Shown piece after piece: positions 35,877-45,878 of a stretch of 64,000 bases of DNA. The stretch is from Takakia lepidozioides (Eukaryota > Streptophyta > Takakiopsida > Takakiales > Takakiaceae), in the NCBI GenBank assembly GCA_030704615.1, contig CM060733.1:66960001-67024000 (forward strand), written 5' to 3'. The position numbers and the translations under genes were made by a program. Every line of letters starts with the position of its first letter. Position 1 is the first letter of the stretch. Below the pieces are notes generated by a model. That model saw nothing but the letters and a program-made list of their open reading frames with translations. It was not told the DNA's origin and did not search any database.

Positions 35877-36240
35877 TTTCACCTGGATGGAAATGCGGCG
35901 CCGCATTTCCATTCTAAATAGTATAAAGGTTTCACCTGGATGGAAATGCGGCACCGCATTTCTGTTGCAGAGAGTATAAAGGTATCACATAGACGGAAAT
36001 GCAGCAACGGATGTCCGTTCGGGAGAGTATTAAGGTTTCACCTGGACGGAAATGCGGTGTTGCATTTCCGTTCCACTGCTACATACCTTACTTGTGGGAC
36101 GGAAATGCGGCACAACATTTCCATTCTAGAGACTGTAAAGGTTTCACCTAGACGGAAATGCGGCACAGCATTTCCGTTCGGGAGACTAAAAAGGTTTCAC
36201 CTGGACGGAAATGTGGTGCCGCATTTCGGTTCCACTGTAA
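35877..36240. repeat. Array 3: GGAAATGCGGCGCCGCATTT palindromes
   Basis: Six copies lie about 55-65 bases apart, joined by AAAGGTTTCACCTGGA. The first copy is perfect. Others have GCAACG, GTGTTG or CACAAC centres, so the centre decays faster than the arms. Confidence 0.9.
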
Positions 36241-36490
36241 AACAGTGTTCGTTGACGCACACTGCTGGAGCTGCCAGGAAATTGTTGATTGAACCTCATA
36301 GAGATACCCTGTCTGGACGATTTTATTATGAAAAAAGCAGTGAGAAGGGGGGCTCGAACAGTGTGCATTGGCGCACACTATTTGAGCTTCAAATTAGGGG
36401 TGGATTGAACCAGATAGAGAGGCCCCTGTGTGCACCATTTCCACACCAAAAAGTGTGCGTTGACGCACACTGTTTGAGCTTCCAATTCGA
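36240..36490. repeat. Three GTGTGCGTTGACGCACAC palindromes
   Basis: The palindrome recurs near 36246, 36360 and 36450 with spacer TTTGAGCTTC and a GGATTGAACC box. It is a second short palindrome family, with a centre unlike GGCGCC. Confidence 0.75.
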
Positions 36491-36575
36491 GGTGGATTGA
36501 ACCTGCCATAGTGGCCCTATGTGGCCGTTTTGAACATCAAAAAACAAGCAAAATGGGGGGCTCAAACAAATTGGC

Positions 36576-36645
36576 GAGGTTAGCTATTTCATGAGCATGA
36601 GCGGCATGAGCGGAGTAGCAAGACAATCGGTTTTCATGAGCAGAA
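36576..36645 (-). repeat. Terminal motif d, inverted
   Basis: GAGGTTAGCTATTTCATGAG followed by GAGCGG units is the reverse complement of motif c (CTCATGAAATAGNNAACCTC). It faces the opposite way from motif e at 55.5-55.8 kb, so the two could be the ends of one element of about 19 kb. Confidence 0.55.
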
Positions 36646-36809
36646 GTACAAATTTTGAAAATAAAAAACATTATAAAACATTCATTTAATGCAATGTGTC
36701 AGAAAAAACAAATATATTATTCAACACCTTGAAGGGAAAATTGTAGTTTTGAGAGTTGTGCTCATGATATTTCGTCTTCCGCTCATGCCAATTCCCAGCG
36801 ACACGTGCA

Positions 36810-37165
36810 AAAATGGCGCCGAATTTCGCGGTAATAGGTCTCTCTGGCGAAAAATGGTGCCGAATTCCGCGGCTATAGGTCCCCTCATGACAGGTGTGTA
36901 AGCCCAAAATTTGGAAATGTGGCGCCGAATTTCGGTACATGGTGCCGGGGATTGCACAAATGTTGGGCAGTTCTGGGCCATGTAACTGGAAATTCGGCGC
37001 CATTTTTCCAGACATCGTTCCCGTGCATGTTCGGACTTAGCCAATTTTCGGCCCAAAATAGGGAAATTCGGCACCATTTTTCCAGACACAGGGGTACCAG
37101 TGCATGTTGGGACTTAGCCAGTTTTCGGCCCAAAATAGAGAAATTCGGCGCCATTTTTCCAGAAA
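36810..37165. repeat. GGCGCC palindromes left of T5/T2
   Basis: Five degenerate copies (for example GAAATTCGGCGCCATTTTTC) alternate with GACTTAGCCANTTTTCGGCC. The second piece matches part of the 95-bp unit in MT1 intron 5. Confidence 0.8.
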
Positions 37166-37316
37166 TGGCCCCACAACTGCTTCTGTTGGATCTCAGTTTG
37201 AATGGAATATTGCCTCATTCCAGGAGTTTTGGGGTGCATTTAATTACACTGCAAAAAAAGTCTGATACATGAAAATGCAATTGAAAATATCCATATGGAG
37301 GATTCCCTTTGCCCCA

Positions 37317-37839
37317 TCAATGATTTCTGGAATCCCTAAGGAGGAGTTTGTGCAGCTCGTTCACGCTCAACGCCGGTGCATGAATAAAGTCATCAATAGT
37401 CACGTTCATCCTCAACCTCTTCAGGTAAATGTAATACAGATGCTTGCACGGATAATACTTTGAACCCTTCTTTGCTTCCATCAACGAGAAGTCCGTACAA
37501 TTGCAAGTCGGCTCCACTCCAATCGTAATTGTGTATACATCGTCGCGTGCAGCCGAGCCGGCCGTTGCCATCCGATAAACACGCCCAAGGCCGGGTGGAG
37601 GTACGTCCACGGAGCTCTGAATAGTGCAAGTCATCCCAAGAGCATTGTCAATCCGAGTCTCATTCAACTTGTTGGGAGGGTGTCGTCTCTTCACTCTTCC
37701 GAATCGCATTGTGGGATGTGCAGAATTGTCCAATCCGTCTCTACTGGACCGAGCAGTCTGCAATGGCTGGGTCTGAGGAACTAGAAATGCGTGGGCCGGG
37801 ACGTCTGTGCGTTGCACCATTCAAAATCCTGCTGCAGTT
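37317..37839 (-). pseudogene. T5: C-terminal SWIM fragment of a transposase
   Basis: On the minus strand the frame runs from the junction at 37839 to a stop at 37317. It has the SWIM zinc finger CNCTDFSLMEAKKGS..CKH (about 37505-37435) and ends KLLLRDSRNH. It is nearly identical to the T1 end at 8662-9085 and shows what the gap hides there. It joins T2 tail-to-head. Confidence 0.85.
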
Positions 37840-40800
37840 GTTTGGGGTGGATCCCCTTTCGAGAATTACGGGCTATCAGTTCGGGGATTCCTCTGTGAAT
37901 CGCAACTTTCTGTCAGTGTACAAAAACATGTCCATGGAGCGAGATAGACTCGCTCGATTTCATTCCAATGCAGGTAGTCTTCCACTGACTGCCACTGTAG
38001 ATGACGATGGGTTTGCAGTTGTTCATGAGGATGAGCTGGTTACAGTGTTCCCTCTGGAATTGGGTTCTCTGCTTGTTCAAAAAGAGGTGTATGACGAGGA
38101 TGGGAATTTGGATTTTGGGCACTTGGAGAAACCATTGGTTGGCGAGTGTGGAAGGAAGTGGAGAGTCCTTCCAGGCACATACCGGGTCCTTGGAAAAGAC
38201 AGAAGACAATCAGCAGGATCAGTAGTTACCCCTGGCACTGCAGCATCGGTCGTGCAGCAGAATGGCACAGTTCATGTGAAACAAGAGGTGAACACATCCA
38301 CTACATTCGTGACTCTTTCAGGCTCGTCCTCGGAGGATGTTTATGAGATTCCTCCGCCAATGCAGACTCCATTCTTGGATGATGACGAGTTGCAGGAGAT
38401 AACGAGTATCATTCCGAAACTAAAAGCCCTCGCAGGAGTGCCTGGGTGCAAGAGCGAGCTGCGTTTTGTTGATTGGGAGTCCCTTTGTGTGCAGCGGGTT
38501 CAATACGTGCCAGCAGCGTTTGATGGGGACATCTTGTTTGAGCTCAACCCTCCCACGTCTTCCAGTGGACTAGCTGGGCTTCTGCAGGGCATAGACAAGA
38601 AACATAACGGACACCCTTGGTGCAGGACAAAAACGTCGAACATCCACAACGACATTGGTCGAAGGTCGGTCTGCGTTGGACATTGTAAGTGCGTGAATAT
38701 TTCTTGCCCTCGCCTGAGGAACAGCGCTAAACCAAACGAAAGTGAGTGGGAAGGTGTGCCCCTGAATCCTTTCACCCCAGGGCTTGCCCCTCCCAAGACC
38801 AATACTTTTGTGTGCAGGTTCTGCAAACTTTCCCCGTCCTGTGTTTCTGTGTGCCACGCTCGTATGTACCAGGTGGCACACCGATGCAAGACAATGACTC
38901 GTGCCTGCATTCATATGGGTACACACGGGCATCCTATGTCCAAAGGAAGTTGCAAGGATAGCGTGGACATCGCTAGAAATCTGCTGAAGCAGGAGTTCCA
39001 CAATGGCCCTTGTGCAACACCTTCTGCTATAGCGCTTGCAGCTAGCAAGGCATTCCTGGAAAAACACATACTGGGTGAAGGGGATGCGACACAACCAATG
39101 CTGGATGCAGATTTGCTTGAGGCAGTGATGGACCATTTCTCCATGTTGAGCTCTCCCAATATTCGAAACCAGGTGAATGCACTCAGAATGGGCACAGGCA
39201 CTGCTGGATTCATAGACAACATTATGGACCTCAAACGGAGGAGTCGCTATGAATTCATTCAAAACAGTATCTTCCCTGGCCAAGGCTCGTCCAAGGTGTA
39301 TTTGTTCAAGATGTCCACAGTGGGCGAAGGCAGTGGTGTGAGCATTGTCCGCCAAATGCAACCTGGAGGAGATTTGACAAAATGTTGGTTAATGTTTGAT
39401 CACTGCAAACGGGTGAAGGGTTGGACAACCATGGCGTGCCATGTGTATGATCTAGCGTACCAACGTGTGCTCTCCATAGCAATTTGTGATATGCAGTCGG
39501 AGGACATTGAATCCCAGATGCTCATGTGGAATTCGCTCCTGGCCGTCATGCAGCGTAATGGAATACAGAACACAAATTTTGCGGGCTTCATGGCTGATAG
39601 TGCACAGACAAATTTCAATGCAGTGCGGCGCGTGTTTGGTTCGGAGTATCCTAAGGTCCCAATGGAAAATAGGGAGCGCACATGCCCCATTGGAGTCAAT
39701 CTCTGGCACGTCATACAAAGCGCTGCATTCGCCCTGACCTTTAGTTGGAGCATAGAAGGCTCTGCCTCAAGTACAAAAATGCCACCTCAATGGGAGAAGC
39801 TGAGAGCACTTACCAAACAATCCGTGCTTGGTGGTTCTCCTATGGTGCTGCTACTAGTATCCACCTGAAGGAGTTGGAGGAATGGTTGGTTTTCTGGCAC
39901 TTCAGGTACAGACAGTGGGGAGCTTTCATGACGACGGTAAGCCTCTTCAATCCCAGAAACACAAATTTCACTTTGCATCATGCCTGTTCATTTGGGGTTG
40001 TTGGATTGTCACTTGCACAACCTCTTCCATTTCCTTTCGTTCCTCACATTTCCATGCAATGCCTCCTGCAGGACATGTCCTTGGAGGACTTGGCCGACAT
40101 GCCATCCTATAATTTGGCGGAGACTGTTCACAACGCCTGGATGCAGCAGTCTACCAAAGCAGGACGTGACTTGTATGTGGCCACTGCTGATGACATGGTG
40201 CGGGCACTTACACAACAAACCAGGTACCGCAATTTTCTGATGGGACGGGGCGGAGGCAAGGGCCCTGATACAACTTTGTTGATGCTAAGGGCTGCGAGTA
40301 GGTCCGGAGACCCATCGAAGATGGCCAGAGCTCTGAACAGGTGCACTGAAGGCTCCCCTTTGCAATCCAGGCTCCCCCATTTGGAAGGCGAGGAAAGATT
40401 TGGATCATGCAAAAGGAAATTGAACACTCCTCCAGGGTCGGATGGAGATTCCCATCGGCCAGACAGGGTCAATTTCTCTGTACCAAGGGTGTCTCCAGTG
40501 CAGACTAAGTCGTGTGCCCGCCCCTTCCCAGGTGGGTCCTCCTCCAGTAGAGCAGGTGCAGATCATGCAAGCACAACAGCAGGAATCCCATTGGAGGAGG
40601 TGGTTGCCATGGTTCATGAATTTGATTGCATTGATAGTGAGTGGCATATAGAACGCACCCCACCAGGATCTAGAGTGGCTTGCATGGCAATTCGGACCCC
40701 CTCTTTCAAGAAATGCAAATCAAAAATATGCAAAGGCTCCAGGGGGACTCCAGCTCCAACATTCACAAGGTTGTTTCGACCTTATCATAGTGGGGAGTCA

Positions 40801-41482
40801 AAGGACCACAAGTTCTGGTTCTGCCCAGACGATATGGCACGATGCGTCAAGGGAACAATTCGTCCTTTGGTGATAATGAAGCCCCCTCCCCCCAATTTGG
40901 CCTGTGAAACTTGGGACGTCGCTGTCATCAACCGAGATAAGCAAGCTGGAGGAGGGAGGGTTCTGTCTTGCACGGTCCCGGGTGGTGCCCTCGTGCACTG
41001 TTGGCACAAATGTGCCACATGCTCTGGCAATGCCTCCACCCGGTGCCAACTCCCACCAAACAAAAAGAGATGGAAAAACAGTGCGCCGTGTCGCTTCGGG
41101 TGCAGATCACGAATGCAAGATGGAATCGGCTAGAATTTTGCAGGTTCGGGTGACTCGTATCACCGAAGTCCCTGCCCCGGGGTATGGATAGATTTACACA
41201 GTGCTGTCTATTGGCTCAGTTCTTCATGGCAAAGAATATCAGGTTACCGTGGGGAATTTCCCTACGTGCACTTGTCCGGATTTTGTAACGATGCGTGAGG
41301 GCGCTCTCGGCATGAGAGGGAAGTGGGTCCCCTGCAAGCATCAATATTACATATACTTTGTAATTATGTGCTGCGACGGTAAGAGAGACCAATTCATTCA
41401 CCAAGCCACACTAGGCTACGGAGAAGTAATCACCCTTCTGAAGCGGGACACCTCAGGTAGGGCTCCGCCAAATTATCTTTGA
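37840..41482 (+). pseudogene. T2: SWIM zinc-finger transposase gene, nearly complete
   Basis: The gene is open from the junction to about 39690. It has an N-terminal region (FGVDPLSRITGYQF), a Cys/His segment around GHPWC (38610-38625), a second finger CRFCKLSPSCVSVC and the core FPGQG, LFKMSTVGEG, WLMFDHCKRV (Asp at 39398), SIAICDMQSEDIES and GFMADSAQTNF (Asp at 39596). A frameshift in RTCPxHWSQSL near 39690 and a TAG in PDL*LEHRR follow, then the frame reopens. An intron runs from GTAAGCCTC (39937) to CCTGCAG (40073). The SWIM finger CTCPDF..CKH is at about 41266-41343, behind a further shift near 41090 and a stop at 41191. Nuclear DNA transposition is inferred from family likeness to MULE and Zisupton/KDZ proteins. 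Confidence 0.85.
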
Positions 41483-41879
41483 ACACATACGAGCCATGCC
41501 CGCTTCCCATGCTGGTTTCCAGGTTACCGTGTAAAGACTTTGCATTGAGGACAAACACATACATTTCATTTGCGGAACCAGGGCAAATGCACATGCCATT
41601 CATTGTAAGCATCTATCTGTGAATTGAAATAAAGTGTGTCAATCATTCTGAGCTCAAATCTGCTATATTTTCATATTCCTTTTTTTGTGCAGGCATTGCA
41701 GACATGGTGCATGGTGGCCCCCTTTGTTTTGTCCACGGTAATAGGCCCTCTTCCTGCAATCCTCGCCTATAGGACCTGCTTCTCCAGTAGATTGTGCCGA
41801 TCACTTTTTGCAGCTACAACGTGAGCTCAACTCCTAGGCTCACGGGACTGGGCTCACGCCGAAGCTACGCTGCCCGCTC
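41483..41879. other. 3' region of T2 and edge of T3
   Basis: An AATAAA lies near 41626. A stretch of GGCTCACG units at 41820-41865 resembles a decayed terminal motif. No coding sequence is recognised. Confidence 0.4.
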
Positions 41880-43036
41880 AATCTATACTAGATGTGCTGA
41901 AGCTTCTACACCTAGACTCCAAATCGCAGCTTGGAAAGATAAATTTTGAAAATGTTGAAGCAAGGAAGGTGCTTGCCGAGGATCGTTGACGGCGATGTTG
42001 TGTATGAACATCGAACACATCTCTAGCTGGGCAGCTTGAGGGAATGGACCGCAAATACGACGGGAATCCATGGACGGTCACAAAAACAACCAACATCAAG
42101 CTCCCGCTCATTGGTTCAAAAGGCGGCACTGTGAGGTGATGTTTCCATTTTCAGTGGTGGACATTGCCATACGACTTTTTGTAGTCGGTGTAGACTTACA
42201 TTGTTTGTCCACGTAGTGCCACGATCGTAGTCGAGTACTAACCAACTTTCACATGGCAGATATGTTTACTGTGTTGGAGCGTTGAGGTGTGTCCGGGAAC
42301 GTGCCCATTCTTTGTCAGGGAGGGAGCGCACAATGAGATGCACTGGTTAGGGTACTCCGAGGTACAGTTCAAGCCATAGAGCCAAGTTCCGCCAAACACT
42401 TGTGTATGCGCAGTGTGCAATCATGCACCCACGTGCATGCATATTTGCCCCACGAAAATGTTTTACGTCCTTGGTCCACCAACAATGACAAGAGCAGATG
42501 TCCATGTTGGGAACCACTCACACCCCTCTGCACCTGGGCTGTGTCGGAAAGCAGCAGCAAAGGCAAAAAGTGCCATTGTAGAAGAGATCCAAAGGTCACC
42601 CTCAGCTAGGCCCAAATCAGTTCAGCTATCTGTTGCTGAATCTATCGTCATGGAGAAGGTGTTATCTCCTGGTGCAACGGAGAGTTGGAAGCTATCTGAT
42701 GAGCAATTCGAGGAGCTCATGGAAGAAGTGGGTGTAGTGAGCAGATGTGGTGTTCGTTACGAAACACAGAAGACAAAAGCGGCAATGGGGATTGGGAGCG
42801 ATGTGGAAGCATTAATGACAATGAAAAGTTGGAGCGGGTACGACTATATCCAGGGTAGCCGTTTTCCAGGCCAAGGGAGTGTGTACGAGAGATGCTTTGT
42901 CTTCAAGATGTCAACTGTTGGTAAAGGCTGTGGAGTCCATTTGGTGGACATGATGCGGGTCGGTGGTGAGCTGGGGTCGAGTTGGATTATGTTCGACAAC
43001 GTCAAACGAATATACGGTTGGAGCACAATGGCGCTT
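41880..43036 (+). pseudogene. T3, part 1: N-terminal and catalytic half of a SWIM transposase
   Basis: Pieces in shifting frames match T2: DVLKLLHLDSKSQL, VDGDVVYEH, GMDRKYDGNPW, then the open frame from 42413 with CPTKMFYVL, YDYIQGSRFPGQG, CFVFKMSTVGKG, WIMFDNVKRI and YGWSTMA. It stops inside the catalytic core at an LTR piece. The next residues are found in reverse at 45766. Confidence 0.82.
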
Positions 43037-43644
43037 AAGGAGGCGGAGGCGCTCACTAGGTGGAGCCCCGCACACCGGGTTGCGGTGGGGGTGGCTCCAC
43101 AAGGGGTGGTGGTAGCTTAGAGGGACTTAGTGGGGGTGGCATAGGACTCACCATGGGGGCGGAGACCTCGTGGTGGGAGTCGTGGGGAGTCTTGGGACTC
43201 ATCACGGTCCATAGGGGCCGTGGTGAGTGGGCCAAGACTCACCGCGACTCACCACCGGGAGTCGAGGGTTTTCGTGGTGGTTCGCCATAAAATGGCATGG
43301 CTGGTTGTGAAACCCCTGCGGACAGCTACAAAAGTATAAATAAGGGGGAGTAGTGACCCCGAGAACGGTGCAAGCCCGTTGGTGACCAAAAACTAGTGAG
43401 TAAGCGAGCGAGCCGGAAAGCGACCAAAGAGTGAGGAGTTGTTCCGGACTGCCAACTACCAAAGGGAATTCCACTAGGCCCAAAGAGGTGGAGGGTTTAG
43501 TGGGGGAGCAAAGGGGGACCGTTATGTCCCGGTGAGCAGCTGAAGCTCCAAGTTGGCCCGGCGGCTAGGTTGGGAGTCAGGTGCGCGCATCAGAGCGAGT
43601 AACTATGACTTGAAGGGGAGCTTACCGAAGTGAGGTGCGCGACA
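43037..43644 (+). repeat. LTR piece of gypsy B, 608 bp, inverted
   Basis: It matches the LTR from AAGGAGGCGG to its end GTGCGCGACA, in the opposite direction to the rest of gypsy B. It is followed at 43645 by CCCGA, the reverse complement of the duplication TCGGG at 52110. Confidence 0.92.
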
Positions 43645-45766
43645 CCCGAACTCTGGAGTGGCCTGATTTCCTGTTTGCATGGCTTCCCACTATCAGAACG
43701 CACTGCCCAGCACTTCACCCGTGATGTGTTAGAAGTTCGTGCTATGTGCCAGCATGCCGTGGACACAGCCGACTCCAAAACTGGCTTTTTTTTCTGAACT
43801 GGAAGATCATCCTCCAAATTCTCCACGGACATGTCAGTAGTGCATGTGGACACTCTTGGTCCACCAGCACCTTCACGACGCCTCAGTGTCGTTCGGAGGT
43901 TTAAGTCAGACCTCTAGGAGTGAACGGATTCCTCTTCCTGTAAGTTGCCGAGAACAATCTTTTGTTTTGTTGTGCGAGTTAGGAGATCACCCTCGAGCCC
44001 TGGATTTCGTCCATGAAGCTCAATGCCATCTACGAAAGACCTGACCGCTTCTGTCATTTTAGCTGGATCAGACAATCGCGATGCAGCACGGGCTAGTAGT
44101 TGTGCTCGGTCGAGTTCGAACCCTTTGCTCCACCCTTCAGATAACTGTGGTAGTCACACGATTGCATAATTGCCCTTGTCAAGTCGTTCCTGGTGATTGT
44201 ATAGAGGTCGACCTTCGATACACCGCTCCCGGCCTGCCAGCTCGCATGCACGGCCTCGGACATATCCACATTTGGCATTGCAGCGTTCTCTTCTAGCTCC
44301 AGATCCTGCAGTACATATGTACAAGTCAGCATTGAAGCATAGTCGGTGCAGACTATTAAACAACACAGTTAGTGGAGGACCAATTTGTAGGACATAACCC
44401 CATAGTCGTTGCCGACTACAAGCCCGACATGATCCGACATCCGATAACATTCTGCCGGTAACGCTAAAGTCGGTGCAGACTATAGGCACCATAGACAGTG
44501 CTGGACCATTTACATAATACAGACTATACGATAACGTCATAATCAGCAGGCTTTGTACTAAAAACAAAGACGAATCGCATATTATCTAACAAGCAGACGG
44601 TAGGAACGTAGTCGGTACAGACTATAACGACACGTTCAGTAAATAGTGTACTGCGTGTACGTTCCGTAGATAGTCGTTGCCGACTATATGAGCAGTCTCA
44701 TAAAAAGACACCCATGTTTCAGTAACCGACCCTGAAACATTGAACAACCAAGCCATAGTTGCTACAAACTATTAGTATAGGCCAACTGCATGAACCGCTT
44801 TACGTTCCCGGTGGCATAGTCATTACCGACTATACCCCTTATTCGTTTATCCTCACATGTGACCAAACCAATATAACACGTATGGAAGTACCTGTGTGTG
44901 AAAATATATCAATCCCATATAGTCGTTGCAGACTATACGGTACTAGTACCTTGTGGGTGCAAATGTTATGCAGTAAAAGGAGCATGTACAGATGGCGGGT
45001 GCAATAGTCGTTGCAGACTATGGTTTAACTTCATATCATGTCAGTTCTGCATATTCGGCAATGTATAAAAGCGTCGAGTGGAAACCGTTCTACTTAAACT
45101 TATGACGTGCTCATGTGAGCGGAGGATCATGCACGTAACGCACTTGGTAGAAATATAGCCTAACGAATGCATCACGTTCCAGAGATGTAAGGCTCTGGTC
45201 GGTGCCGAATAAGACATTAGGTTCGCTCACGTGAGCGGCATCACAGAAGTGCATATATAGTGTTTGTAGAAACCGAAGACGTACATTGCGAACATATGCT
45301 CCCAATTGGTAATATCGGTATGTCCACCACGAAAGCCAGCTTTCCAGCGCAGGAATGTCATCGTCTCGCATGGCACCGGAGGAGGACCACCAGGCACGGA
45401 TCGCCACAAACAAAACCTCTGCTTCCGCCTCAGAACTTGCTGCTCTCCATTTCGTACACAGCTGTATATGTGCTTTTTGAAGGTCCTGCAATATATACTT
45501 TTTCGTCTATTTGTCCAGGCTTTGGCCCCAATGGAAGCCACATGTCCTTTCTCGATCGGGCATAGGTTCCCCTCCGCCATACACCATACATACAGCAGCC
45601 CAGTTGGCATTTGCATTGTCGGCCATGAATCCTCGGAATTGTGGTTGGCCCTTCCCTGCTCTTCGCATCTGATCGTTGATGCACTCCCACATAATCACTT
45701 ATGATGATGTATCCTCCGATTTCATTTCACAGATTGCAATTGTCATAATCTTGCGGTAATTCGAAT
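43645..45766 (-). pseudogene. T3, part 2: middle of the transposase, inverted
   Basis: Read from 45766 downward it continues part 1: NYRKIMTIAICEMKSED, MWECINDQM, GFMADNANANW, RTCGFHWGQSL, then AIRAWWSSSGAM and WLSWWTYRYYQLGAY. An intron of about 970 bases spans roughly 45284 to 44311 and is filled with TAGTC palindromes. Exon 2 (DLELEENAAMPNVDM) runs on to 43650. About 15 bases of coding sequence seem lost at the upper breakpoint. Confidence 0.82.
44330..45030. repeat. TAGTC(G)NTGC(C/A)GACTA palindromes in T3 intron
   Basis: About ten copies occur near 44341, 44403, 44466, 44611, 44671, 44757, 44817, 44918 and 45005. They are imperfect palindromes with arms ATAGTC and GACTAT spaced 55-140 bases apart. 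Confidence 0.88.
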
Positions 45767-45878
45767 GGGCACTCAAGGGTGCTTCAGCCCCCCGTACCTA
45801 TCGCTGCCGCTGCCCCACCCAAGGGCAGCCCCTCATGTGTCCCGACCCCCCCTGCCCTCAAGGCAAAGGGCCGCGACA
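45767..45878 (-). repeat. LTR piece of gypsy B, 112 bp (start of the 3' LTR)
   Basis: On the minus strand it reads TGTCGCGGCCC to ACTCAAGGGTGC...GCCC and stops in the LTR hairpin. Together with 43037-43644 it accounts for about 720 of the 727 LTR bases. Confidence 0.92.

Noticed and set aside
37709-37839. ATG at 37709 as the start of T2
   Set aside because: The frame before 37840 is the complement of the T5 fragment, shown by its identity to the T1 end. The start is an accident of the junction.
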